From Paraescarpia echinospica (lineage: Eukaryota; Annelida; Polychaeta; Sabellida; Siboglinidae): a stretch of 64,000 nt of DNA. The DNA is taken from assembly GCA_020002185.1 (NCBI GenBank), contig CM034542.1, positions 57,437,773 to 57,501,772 on the forward strand, in the 5' to 3' direction. Below are positions 1-11,800 of the stretch, one piece after another (within the stretch, counting starts at the first letter, position 1; the number at the start of each line of letters is the position of its first letter). The position numbers and the translations under genes are program-made. Below the pieces are notes generated by a model, which worked only from the letters and a program-made list of their open reading frames with translations, made no database searches and had not been told where the DNA came from.

Positions 1-975
1 AGGCTGTCGGGCCAGCAGTTTTCATATTTTACTGGCCCGCCGGGCCACTGGTTTCAATCCGAATGACCACTATTGCGTTTCTGGTAACCCGACCCTACCT
101 AGAAAAATAGGACAACTCTAAAGCCTAATCTCTTTATTTGATATTTAAATCAGTTTGTTTTGTTACATTTTTGTTATAAACTAATTAAATAACGGCAAAC
201 TCAGCCATGCGTATACAATGACGTGTATGCACTGCCAAACTCATTTGTATCCGCCCGCATGATTGACGAATGGCGCAGGTAATTAGTTATTCACCCAATA
301 AGCAGGCTTGTTACACGTTGGCTATGGATAGCAGGCAATCTCAACTGTCTGCATGATAAAACGCTAGTGCATATAATATTCCATAATGGAAATTTTTTAT
401 ACTGTCAAACATTTTATGGCATTGCTAAAGATCATGGCTGCAGTGGTGGATCTTGTAATACAGTTGTGCCTTGGGCGGAACGACAGCAAGGACTCTGGAC
501 AGCGTTCACATCAGCATCAGTCATCGCCAGTCATAATGATAATGTGGTACAATCGTATCAGCGTTCAGATGTGCCAGATCCTGGCAACACCGGCCTTAGA
601 ATTGAAACCAAAGCCAAAACCAAGAAAATATGATGAAAATAGGTCGGTGATGTCTCAGATTTTGCATTAATAGCAGATAAAAAATCTTCTATTAAGAATT
701 AACACCACGATTAAAAATCTTCACTTAACTTTGCATTATCACTTCTTATAGTTATAGTCGCTATCTTAATTTCGTAAACAAAGCGCACAAATAAGAAGTT
801 AGGAAAATTCAGCATGACGTCACTCCAAGCGAACCTTAGACTTTGTGGATTTCTTCAACTGGTGAAGCGACCAACAGGCACCTCGGTATCAACATATTTT
901 TTTTATAAAATCTGTGCCAGTAACTTTTTTGGGCGGGCCAGTAACTTCTCAAATCTTCTGGCCAGTGGATACAAA
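1..975. other. Unassigned sequence with repeat remnants
   Basis: No supported gene. The first 60 bases and 925-975 share a GGGCCAG/CTGGCCC-rich motif that also recurs at 2620-2695, which suggests pieces of a dispersed repeat. The short open frames at 367-670 overlap each other in different frames and show no recognisable domain. Confidence 0.5.
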
Positions 976-979
976 ACCT

Positions 980-1165
980 TAATGTCAAGGCCTGACAAGT
1001 ATCCACTACTGTCTACATCCAGGTATTAATTTCTACATCTCAGTGAGCTGGAACAATGTAGAGTCAATAAACTTCCCAAGAAATGGCAACACTGAATTCC
1101 AACCTGGGTTCTTTAGATCAAGAGTCTGATGCTCTAGCCACTGAACCACTGCGTTCCCCAATCAA
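980..1165 (-). mobile_element. tRNA-derived SINE (Lys-tRNA-like head)
   Basis: Read on the minus strand, 1165 to about 1090 resembles a tRNA: an A-box-like segment (GGTTCAGTGGCTAGAGC), an anticodon-loop-like ACTCTTGATC, and a B-box-like GGTTGGAATTC. About 110 bases of non-tRNA body follow, towards 980. The B box is diverged and the tRNA acceptor stem cannot be completed, so this is a SINE copy rather than a functional tRNA gene. SINE identity is inferred from the layout. Confidence 0.55.
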
Positions 1166-1472
1166 CCATTACACAACTCAATCTCAACCAACATGGAATA
1201 CTCGAACGAGTTTTGCTACATCATTTTATTATCAATGAATATGACTGTCAATTTCAGATCTATAGTTTTATTATATACTGTATCTAACCTTGGATTGGTC
1301 GGTTTTTAGATCAACAATTGTTATCAAACAGTTATAAAAGCTGTGGGAGACGTATTCCCACATAAATATGGCTGTTGTCAGATTTATTGATAATTTCCAC
1401 CCTGGCATCTATCGACACATTTCATTTTGTGCTATATCAGTTAACCGCTGAGTTACTTATCCTTGAGCCGTG

Positions 1473-1788
1473 TGGCTCACAAGGCTCGCACAAGGCCTCG
1501 CACAAGGCCCACACAAGGGCTCACACAAGGTCTCGCACAAGATCTCGCACAAGGCTCGCACAAGGGCTCACACAAGGTCTCGCACAAGGCTCACACAAGG
1601 CTCACACAAGGTCTCGCACAAGGCTCACACAAGGCTCACACAAGGCTCGCACAAGGCTCACACAAGGTCTCGCACAAGGCTCACACAAGGTCTCGCACAA
1701 GGCTCACACAAGGCTCACACAAGGTCTCGCACAAGGCTCACACAAGGCTCACACAAGGCTCACACAAGGCTCACACAAGGTCTCGCAC
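1473..1788. repeat. Minisatellite of mixed 11- and 12-bp units
   Basis: Two alternating units, GGCTCACACAA (11 bp) and GGTCTCGCACAA (12 bp), are tandemly mixed about 27 times. Because 11 and 12 bp mix, three overlapping frames stay open by chance; they are not genes. Confidence 0.9.
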
Positions 1789-2260
1789 CATTGAATAGCT
1801 TTATTAAAACCACACCAGTTAAATTCAGCCGTGTACACATTACAGTATTATCCATAATTACGTCACCAAGAGTATCAAAGAATAACAACTTTGTATAACA
1901 ATGAAGTGGCCAAACTAGCTGACACACGACCCAAGCCTATGATCTGGGTTTGAAATCAAATGGGCAAACACAAATGTAAACTGGCAGAATTGGAACATAC
2001 CTTGTGTTTCGGCTTCTCTGCAGTATTGGGTGTCGACTTTGATTCCTGCAATAAAGACAACTGCACAGATTACTTTGTGACCCACCAACAAAGTTACAAT
2101 AGCGCCAATATTTATGTTATGAAATTGTCGTGGCTGTATTGAAGCTGTATGGTCCAACAAGGTAAACATCTATGCCATTCAAATGTTACATAGCACATCA
2201 AAGTAACATTCTAACTGCATTTTGTCCATCATGAATCCAATTCACAGGTGTTCAAATCTA

Positions 2261-2575
2261 GTGTGTGAAAAAAACAGAGGGAAAAGACCAAGGATAGGAA
2301 GAAGACAGACAAGTCCAGGGGCGTGGTCATTATGCCATGTGTGTGTGAAAAAAACAGAGGGAAAAGACCAAGGATAGGAAGAAGACAGACATGTCCAGGG
2401 GCGTGGTCATTATGCCATGTGTGTGTGAAAAAAACAGAGGGAAAAGACCAAGGATAGGAAGAAGACAGACAAGTCCAGGGGCGTGGTCATTATGCCATGT
2501 GTGTGTGAAAAAAACAGAGGGAAAAGACCAAGGATAGGAAGAAGACAGACATGTCCAGGGGCGTGGTCATTATGT
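2261..2575. repeat. 80-bp tandem repeat, about 3.9 copies
   Basis: Units start at 2261, 2341, 2421 and 2501 with the same GTGTGTGAAAAAAACAGAGG beginning. Copies alternate CAAGTCCAGG and CATGTCCAGG, a two-unit higher-order pattern (a-b-a-b). No coding signal. Confidence 0.92.
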
Positions 2576-2734
2576 TGTGTGCAACGAGTGACAGAATCAG
2601 TACAACGGGTAGCAAAAATAAACTGGCCCAGATTCTTTTTGAACTGGCCCAGATCGATTTTGAACTGATCCTGCTGAATCTGAACTGGCCCGACTAATTT
2701 ACAAACCACATCGACACATTTCCATTTCTTTAAT

Positions 2735-2855
2735 AAAGGTAAGTTCTTATATAATGCAATGTCCAGTCCTCAGGACTGCTCAAAGCACTTTACACTTTAC
2801 TCCCTGGCAGACCCGTTCAATCGAACACCATCTCCAAGTCTCTGGGAAGACTATT
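2735..2855 (+). mobile_element. Dispersed SINE-like repeat, copy 1
   Basis: Begins AAAGGTAAGTTCTTATATAA and continues through the GGACTGCTCAAAGCACTTTA block. The same order of blocks recurs at about 18078, 18488 (reverse), 20998, 24612 and 33172 (reverse). Every full 5' end carries the splice-donor-like string AAGGTAAGT. Confidence 0.75.
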
Positions 2856-2859
2856 TGTG

Positions 2860-3590
2860 AAGCGACACTGTCGGGCCGATAACTTGAACATTTTGGCAAA
2901 TTGGTGGCTGCCGATTCAAAGGCCTTAATCTCAAACACTGTAGCGTTAGCTGTCAGACCACATCTAAACCTTAGAAAAATATCAGTACACCCAAAAAACA
3001 AAGTGGAAGACAGACCGACTATGTATGTATACCAAGTCATAGGGTAAGAACTGCAACAACACGTACTTTCGGGAAACGGGGAGAACATTTGACATGAAAC
3101 TAGACGAACATAAGAAATAAATAAAAGGCTAAACAAACACTGAACACAAGTCGGCGATATCAAATCATGCGGAAAGAAACAACTGTGTCATAGACCGGGA
3201 GGAAGCAGTGGTAGATCAAGAGACATACAGGTGTGTGCGATGGATTAAGGAGACCATCTTGATCAGCATGACAACACCTACGACTTCCAAAGTGACTGCG
3301 AGTCAAATTTCCTAGTGGTGTAAAAACAAAATGTTGTTTTTTAATGCGTTTCACCACTTCACCAACATAGATAAATAAGTACACCTAAAATTTTAACTAA
3401 AAATTAAATAGCTTCAAAGAAAGAACTATTTGTACCCACTGATAATGTGTTTATGGGAATGATTAATTTGAAGATGTATTTCTTTGCTACATACTGTACA
3501 GAAGCATACTATGAAAACGAACTGTGATTGTAACATGACAATAAAAATTGCAGAATTAACTGAAAAAGTTAACTTCTATAACTCATTACA
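2860..3590. other. Probable Nopp140 intron, nothing else seen
   Basis: This stretch lies directly downstream, on the minus strand, of the donor site at 3598-3597 of the large Nopp140 exon. I looked for the conserved C-terminal Nopp140 block (glycine/tryptophan/lysine-rich SRP40-type ending) and did not find it. The small open frames here show no family features. Confidence 0.4.
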
Positions 3591-3598
3591 ATACGTAC

Positions 3599-5832
3599 CT
3601 CCAAGCCACTCACTTTCGGGCTCTTTCCTGTTGTCTGTTTCACTTTTTGTTTTGCCTCTTCTTCGTCTGAAGAAGAATCACTTGAACTACTTCCGGCAGT
3701 CCCATTCACCTTTCCATTCATTACTGGTGTTGCCGAACCATTTGGAGTTTTCTTCACATTTGTACTTTCATTGTCACTGCTATCACTAGTATCAGAAGAA
3801 CTTTCTTTCTTTTTAGGTGTGGCTTTTTGTGCTGGTTTTACTGGAGTTTTCTTCTGTGCTGGTTTTGCAGCTTCTTCTTCGCTTGAACTCTCTGAAGAGC
3901 TGGAACTACTTTCTTTCTTTTTCGGTGTGGCTTTCTGAGCTGGTTTTACCGGAGTTTTCTTCTGTACCGGTTTTGCAGTTTCTTCGTCACTTGAACTATC
4001 TGAGGAACTGGAACTACTTTCTTTCTTTTTAGGTGTGGCTTTTTGAGCTGGCTTTACGGGAGTTTTCTTCTGGGCTGGTTTTGCAGTTTCTTCTTCACTT
4101 GAACTGTCTGAAGAACTGGAACTACTTTCTTTCTTTTTGGGTGTGGGTTTTTGTACTGGCTTTACGGGAGCCTTTTTCTGTGCTGGTTTTGCCATTTCTT
4201 CTTTGCTTGAACTGTCTGAAGAACTGGACCTACTTTCTTTCTTCTTTGGGGCTGCCTTTTGTGCTGGCTTTACGGGAGTTTTCTTACGTGCAGGTTTTGC
4301 CGTTTCGTCTTCACTTGAACTGTCTGAAGAACTGGAACTACTTGCTTTCTTTTTGGGTGTGGCTTTTTGCGCAGGTTTTGCTGGAGTTTTCTTCTGTGCA
4401 GGTTTTGCCGTTTCGTCTTCACTTGAACTGTCTGAAGAACTGGAACTACTTTCTTTCTTTTTGGGTGTGGGTTTTTGTACTGGCTTTACGGGAGCCTTTT
4501 TCTGTGCTGGTTTTGCCATTTCTTCTTCGCTTGAACTGTCTGAAGAACTGGAACTACTTTCTTTCTTCTTTGGGGCTTCCTTTTGTGCTGGCTTTACAGG
4601 AGTTTTCTTCTGTGCAGGTTTTGCCGTTTCGTCTTCACTTGAACTGTCTGAAGAACTGGAACTACTTGCTTTCTTTTTGGATGTGGCTGTTTGCACAGGT
4701 TTTATGGGAGCGTTTTTCTGTGCAGGTTTTGCAGTGTCATCTTCACTTGAACTATCTGAACTAGAACTACTTTCCGTCCTTTTAGGTGTTACTTTTTGAG
4801 CTGGTTTTATGGGAGTTTTCTTCTGTGCTGGTTTTGCCATTTCCTCTTCACTAGAACTGTCTGAAGAACTGGAACTACTTTCTTTCTTTTTAGGTGTGGC
4901 TTTTTGAGCTGGCTTTACGGGAGTTTTCTTCTGGGCTGGTTTTGCAGTTTCTTCTTCACTTGAACTGTCTGAAGAACTGGAACTACTTGCTTTCTTTTTC
5001 AGCGTGGCTTTTTGAGCTGGTTTTACGGGAGTTTTCTTCTGTACCGGTTTTGCAGTTTCTTCATCACTTGAACTATCTGAGGAACTGGAACTACTTTCTT
5101 TCTTTTTAGGTGCGGCTTTTTGAGCTGGCTTTACGGGAGTTTTCTTCTGTACCGGTTTTGCAGTTTCTTCGTCACTTGAACTATCTGAGGAACTGGAACT
5201 ACTTGCTTTCTTCTTAGGTGTGGCTTTTTGAGCTGGCTTTATGGGAGTTTTCTTCTGGGCTGGTTTTGCAGTTTCTTCTTCACTTGAACTGTCTGAAGAA
5301 CTGGAACTACTTTCCTTCTTTTTAAGTGTTTTTTTTTGTGCCGGCTTTACAGGAATCTTTTTTTGTGCAGGCTTTGTCGTTTCGTCTTCACCTGAACTAT
5401 CTGAAGAACTGGAACTACTTTCTTTCTTTTTAGGTGCAGCTTTTTGTGCTGGCTTTACCGGAGTTTTTTTCTGTGCAGGTTTTGCCGTTTCGTCCTCACT
5501 TGAACTGTCTGAAGAACTGGAACTACTTTCTTTCTTTTTGGGTGTGGCTTTTTGTGCTGGTTTTACGGGAGTTTTCTTCTGTGCAGGTTTTGCCGTTTCA
5601 TCTTCGCTTGAACTGTCTGAAGAACTGGAACTACTTTCTTTCTTTTTGGGTGTGGGTTTTTGTGCTGGTTTTACTGGTGTCTTCTTCACTGGCTTCGATG
5701 TGTCGTCATCATCCGAGCTATCGGAACTGCTGTCAGATGTACCGGACACTGACTTACATATCTTCTTGATCTTCTTTGCAGGCTGGTGCGACTTGGGTGT
5801 TGTGACCGTCTTCTTAGCAGCAGTGTCAGACT
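3599..5832 (-). CDS. NOLC1: Nopp140 exon 5: giant 36-residue repeat exon
   Basis: A 2,234-bp exon, acceptor GTTGCAG, donor GTACGTAT. It opens with ESDTAAKKTVTTPKSHQP, then carries 17 clear copies plus degenerate edge copies of a 36-residue (108-bp) unit: basic KKTPVKPAQKATPKKK followed by an acidic serine cluster, SSSSSSDSSSEDE-like, then TAKPAQ. Each cluster is a casein kinase 2 type target. It ends with a diverged block (NGSATPVMNGKVNG) and KQKVKQTTGKSPKVSGLE in phase 0. Units differ by scattered substitutions and one by a short deletion (4741-4780), so the array is old enough to have diverged but remains fully open, which argues for selection. An open frame running past 3599 only enters the intron. 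Opposite-strand open frames here are shadows of the repeat. Confidence 0.88.
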
Positions 5833-8800
5833 CTGCAACATCAAACCAAGTGTGTCAGTGGAGTAGTCAAAACTGTTCTACACAGTAACTTAGTATGGCA
5901 GTACTGACTTTGTGTTGATTGGTGTATTTTTATTACAAATATGGCATACTGACCAGGCATACAACTTAACCATTTCAATACGACAGGCCAGATTATCGGC
6001 CGCGCGGTCTGTGATGCTACAGTACAACAGGCTGGTTTTTCGGCATTGACGATGTCTGCTATTCAAGTCGGTTTTTCAATTATCTGCTATGTGGAGGCAC
6101 ATGTATTTCAACAACAGTAATCGTGGATTATAGCTCAGTAAATTTATTTCGAGATTTTTGCTGTTTTTGTATAACTGTCTGCAAAAATCTTCGACACCAG
6201 TAATGGCGGACGACGTTAGTTATGATAGCGATGGCGATTTACGATGCTATAGCTTACTTACACATTGTTTTTTTGACAGATTTTTTTTAGGTAGGACAGG
6301 TATGCTGTCATTGGAACTAACATGATGATGTTAACTTTTCCCAAGAAGTTGTCAAGGAAGGGACAATATAAATTCGGACAAATATTTAAAAGCTGTGTAT
6401 TATTTCAGGCAGTTGTGAAAGATGAAAAAGTGCTGTGACATCACGGCGCCTGGATAATGGAGGATAAGGGGAAACGACAGTAAAAATCAAGGATCACTAT
6501 GAAGGCCAGGCTCACCACAGAGGCCTGTACTACAGGGACAAAGAGGAGAGAAAGACAGTAGTCTACTCAAGCCACGCTACACCCAACGACGTACCTGAAC
6601 TACTACTGCTACTGCTAGCTTTATGAGGTCGCTTTGCTGCCGCTGTCGTTCCCTTTGAATCGTCTTCATTGTCACTGCAATCATCGCACGAATATTACAT
6701 TCAGCGCACTTCACTGTGGTATCTCTTTGGCACAACATTGTGTGTCACTTCAAATCTGTACCGCTACAACATGTATATGGTTTACGCTAGTGACTTGTAT
6801 CATCACTGATTAGGCAACAATGTGCCGTACGATTAAGTGCAGAAAATGATGTATGTTTACATGAGCCAGATAATATGACGTACTAGCTGACTCACGCAAC
6901 TCCTAATTTGTGCTTTGACGGAAGGGCACTGTAGGGGGGGCCACCTTCCCCTACACCGACTACCTTCCGGGGCTGGGTCCAATTACGTAATTGTAATTGA
7001 TTACAATCAAATGTTGTAATTGTAACTGATTGTTCTGTATAACTGAAGCAATTACACCCATTACAGTTTTCTGACATCACATGCTTTTTGTAAAAAAACT
7101 ACTTCAAACAGCCCTCCCCCTCCCACAGGTTGTTTTCAATCTACCCAATGCCTAAGTTGTGACTGCAATGTGTCATTCTTAGGTCGGGTACTCCACACAG
7201 CCCAATCTTGGGCTAACGCAGGAGGTTATGGTGTTTGTGCACATGCGCAGTTGCTTAAATTAATAAATTATTGAAAGGCAGTTAAGGTGACTGGGTGTGC
7301 TGAATGAAAGGTTCATGACGGCTGTTTGAAAAACAATGGAGCTTTCTATTTCAGTGATTTGTGTTGGTATCATGTTCCATATACGGATTGCTTGGGGGTA
7401 GGAGAAAACAGCTGCATTAATGCAAATTAATTTCAAATAGAAACCATCTGTTTTTCTATCAATTCTACTTCATAATTGACCCGTTCAACCATACATACCT
7501 GTGCATGAAATATCATTGATAAACTTTTTGGTAGGTCCCATTAACGAATCTGTAATTGAAACCATATTGATTGGAAAATTTTAGAAGTGATAATTGTAAT
7601 TGATTTTATTTTGTATAATTGGACCCAGCCCTGCTACCTTCCCCTTACAGACGGACCATCTTCCCCTATAGACTACCTTCCCCCTACAGACGGACCACCT
7701 TCCCCCTATACATGGACCATCTCCCCCCTACAGACAAACCATCTTCCCCTACAGATGGACCATCTTCCCCGTACAGACGGACCACCTTCCCCCCACACAC
7801 GGGCCACCTTCCCAACCACAGACGTGCCATCTTCCCCACACAGACGGACAACCAATACCCCACCTTGAGTCGGATGAGGATTCGTCCTCCCGCCTTTGTT
7901 TCTTCTTTGTGTTGATTTGCCCACTGCTAAGTTTCCTCTTCAGCGGGGAATCAGAACTGAAAACAGGTATTATTAGTTATTCACGTGTCCAGACTGTAAT
8001 TACTATTCTGATATGATGGAGTAAAGGTATATATATAAATCGATCTTAAGGTAATCAGGGTTTCCGCCAGGAAGAATAATTTGGGTACGGAGTTAGTCAA
8101 TTGTGAGACCGCGGAACTAGCAGGCTAAACCTTCCTGATGGGCGGGCGGTGTTTGGATTTCTAGGTGCTCGGAGAAGTGATTTCCCAGCATTTGAAGTCA
8201 GAAATCCCACCCGGCTCATGGTGATCATTTCCATGTTTCATAGGAGAATGAATAATAAATGTAACAGTCAGCAGGAAAATTTTAAACTGTATTATGGTAT
8301 CTTGTTGCGTTATTTTATTTTTGCCATGACAGCACGCCGTATTCTTTACACCAAGCCTACCAATATACCGGTACGCCATGTTCTATCCTGAGGTGAAGGC
8401 TTCAATCCCGCAGTGAATGCCACGTTTAGCCATTCACAGAATAGCTAGCATAAACGTGTTGGCACGGGCTCATTCTTTACCTTTAAAAACGTCATCAAGT
8501 ATGAGTTTCATTGCACAGAATATAAAAAAAAAAATTAAAATCTGGATTTCATTTGGGTACGTATCTGTACCCTAGAATTATTTTTAGGTACGTAATTTTA
8601 CCCTTTTACCCTGCTGGCGGAAACACTGGTAATGCCTGATTTCGTCCTCCATGATATGCCGGGAAGTACTGAAGTGAATCTGTTTTGTACATAGTTAGGT
8701 GTATGGCACAAATGTTATTTCCCCCAGTGTCGGTGATGTTGCATTCAAGTACAGTGCAATAACGGAAAAACTATTAAAAACCCTAGCCCTGTGCAGCATC

Positions 8801-11800
8801 TTGCACAACAAACAGATGTATGGTTGCTTGGTCATTCGTCCAGTGGTAGCCCTGTGCAGCATCTTGCACAACAAACAGATGTATGGTTGCTTGGTCATTC
8901 GTCCAGTGGTAGCCCTGTGCAGCATCTTGCACAACAAACAGATGTATGGTTGCTTGGTCATTCGTCCAGTGGTAGCCCTGTGCAGCATCTTGCACAACAA
9001 ACAGATGTATGGTTGCTTGGTCATTCGTCCAGTGGTAGTCCTGTGCAGCATCTTGCACAACAAACAGATGTATGGTTGCTTGGTCATTCGTCCAGTGGTA
9101 GCCCTGTGCAGCATCTTGCACAACAAACAGATGTATGGTTGCTTGGTCATTCGTCCAGTGGTAGCCCTGTGCAGCATCTTGCACAACAAACAGATGTATG
9201 GTTGCTTGGTCATTCGTCCAGTGGTAGCCCTGTGCAGCATCTTGCACAACAAACAGATGTATGGTTGCTTGGTCATTCGTCCAGTGGTAGCCCTGTACAG
9301 CATCTTGCATAACAAACAGATGTATGGATGCTTGGTCATTCGTCCAGTGGTAGCCCTGTACAGCATCTTGCATAACAAACAGATGTATGGATGCTTGGTC
9401 ATTCGTCCAGTGGTAGCCCTGTACAGCATCTTGCATAACAAACAGATGTATGGTTGCTTGGTCATTCATCCAGTGGTAGCCCTGTGCAGCATCTTGCACA
9501 ACAAACAGATGTATGGATGCTTGGTCATTCGTCCAGTGGTAGCCCTGTACAGCATCTTGCATAACAAACAGATGTATGGATGCTTGGTCATTCGTCCAGT
9601 GGTAGCCCTGTACAGCATCTTGCATAACAAACAGATGTATGGATGCTTGGTCATTCGTCCAGTGGTAGCCCTGTGCAGCATCTTGCACAACAAACAGATG
9701 TATGGTTGCTTGGTCATTCGTCCAGTGGTAGCCCTGTGCAGCATCTTGCACAACAAACAGATGTATGGTTGCTTGGTCATTCGTCCAGTGGTAGCCCTGT
9801 GCAGCATCTTGCACAACAAACAGATGTATGGATGCTTGGTCATTCGTCCAGTGGTAGCCCTGTGCAGCATCTTGCACACCAAACAGATGTATGGTTGCTT
9901 GGTCATTCGTCCAGTGGTAGCCCTGTGCAGCATCTTGCACAACAAACAGATGTATGGTTGCTTGGTCATTCGTCCAGTGGTAGCCCTGTGCAGCATCTTG
10001 GATGTATGGTTGCTTGGTCATTCGTCCAGTGGTAGCCCTGTGCAGCATCTTGCACAACAAACAGATGTATGGTTGCTTGGTCATTCGTCCAGTGGTAGCC
10101 CTGTGCAGCATCTTGCACAACAAACAGATGTATGGTTGCTTGGTCATTCGTCCAGTGGTAGCCCTGTGCAGCATCTTGCACAACAAACGGATTTATGGAT
10201 GCTTGGTCATTCGTCCAGTGGTAGCCCTGTGCAGCATCTTGCACAACAAACAGATGTATGGTTGCTTGGTCATTCGTCCAGTGGTAGTCCTGTGCAGCAT
10301 CTTGCACAACAAACGGATGTATGGATGCTTGGTCATTCGTCCAGTGGTAGCCCTGTGCAGCATCTTGCACAACAAACAGATGTATGGTTGCTTGGTCATT
10401 CGTCCAGTGGTAGCCCTGTGCAGCATCTTGCACAACAAATGAGTAATTCTCTGCAACATCACCAGTGATTATTACCTCTCCTTTAACCAACTGACTTTTC
10501 TTGTCTTTCAAGAAAGCTGACTGTTGTTTCGTGATAAAATCATGACGTTTTAAGACCTCAAGACTGTCCATCAAACAAACACGTCTGTTTGTTTTACAAC
10601 CGTGTCCAGTCTTGTTCGGTCAACCGTGTCCAGTCTTGTTCGGTCAACCGAGACCCATGCTTTACATGTAATTTCATCGATGGCTAGATCATCAAGTACG
10701 GCATGTAGACTCTCTTTCAAATGATCCTGTGTGAAACAGTAGTCACACTTCCCAAAGAAACATGAATTATACATACCTGGTATTTGTATATTTAGTATAA
10801 GTAAATTCATAGACTGGATAATTGCAAAGTAATAGCATAAAGAATCAAGTGAGAATACGCAATCACACATTGGTTCACAGAATGATACACATTTAACAAT
10901 TTTTTTAATGTGTGTTATTTAGAGCATATCTTAAAAACCCTGAGAGTGCCCACTCTGATTTTCTCAGGATATTTGAGCTAGATACTGTTCTATATAATGA
11001 ATCTATTTTTGGTCCAATCGGTTTGAAGGTTTTTTTCACGGGGGGGGGGGTCACAGTTCACAAAAATGGCATGTATTTAGACAAATAATTCTTTAAATAT
11101 TTTATTATCTGATTCCATGTCCCCTAGATGCAGTTAAATGAGACCTTTCCAGAAATGTAACATTTATTAGTCTAGCACTATTATTACTGAAGTTATGGGT
11201 CGAAGAGTGATAAAAAACTGTGATCAAATTTCGTTTTTTTTAACAAATTGTCATTTTTTGAGGGCCACACTACAACCCACTTTTCTAAAATTTGGCACGG
11301 TTATTTACACAATACTTAAATTTCATATACTAATTAGCATAATTAGTATATGAAATTTAAGCTAATTCGGAGGAGGGTCGGCCAAAAAAGTGTCAAAACT
11401 GATTGATTTGACATGGAATCACCCTCCTATTACACGCTGAATTCTTCCTATTACTATTACATTTGAAGCAATTATTGTTACATTTTTCATTGGAACATTT
11501 TATGATATAATGCACAGTATGTATAAATATAATAAGTTCAATTGTTTGACTCAGTCTCAAGATATTAAATAAGACTGGTGAATAAAAAATCAAACTTGCC
11601 ATTTATTGATACCAGCGATAGAAATAAGCCAACATTTTCAAGTTAGTTTTGAAATCTACTTGTCCGCCAAAATTTTCACTTGTCATAGTAATTGTCACAC
11701 TAAATCAAAGCTTTGTAAAAAAATCTTCCTGCTGTTGTGCCCAACTTGGGCACAATCTGATCTGAAATGTATTTTTTTTAAATACTCGTTTAATTGCAAA

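Noticed and set aside
1085..1165. Functional tRNA-Lys gene
   Set aside because: The B box is diverged, no complete acceptor stem was found, and SINE-like body sequence follows.
1375..1898. His/Lys/Arg-rich frames
   Set aside because: Artefacts of the 11/12-bp minisatellite; three overlapping frames are open at once.
4033..5888. Plus-strand frames rich in Leu/Phe/Trp within 3.8-5.9 kb
   Set aside because: They are the reverse-strand shadow of the Nopp140 repeat exon.
8699..10468. Open frames of 467-589 codons on both strands
   Set aside because: They come from the 63-bp unit, whose length is a multiple of three. Only the minus-strand frame continuous with 10441-10815 has biological sense, and it is a repeat expansion rather than a working gene.
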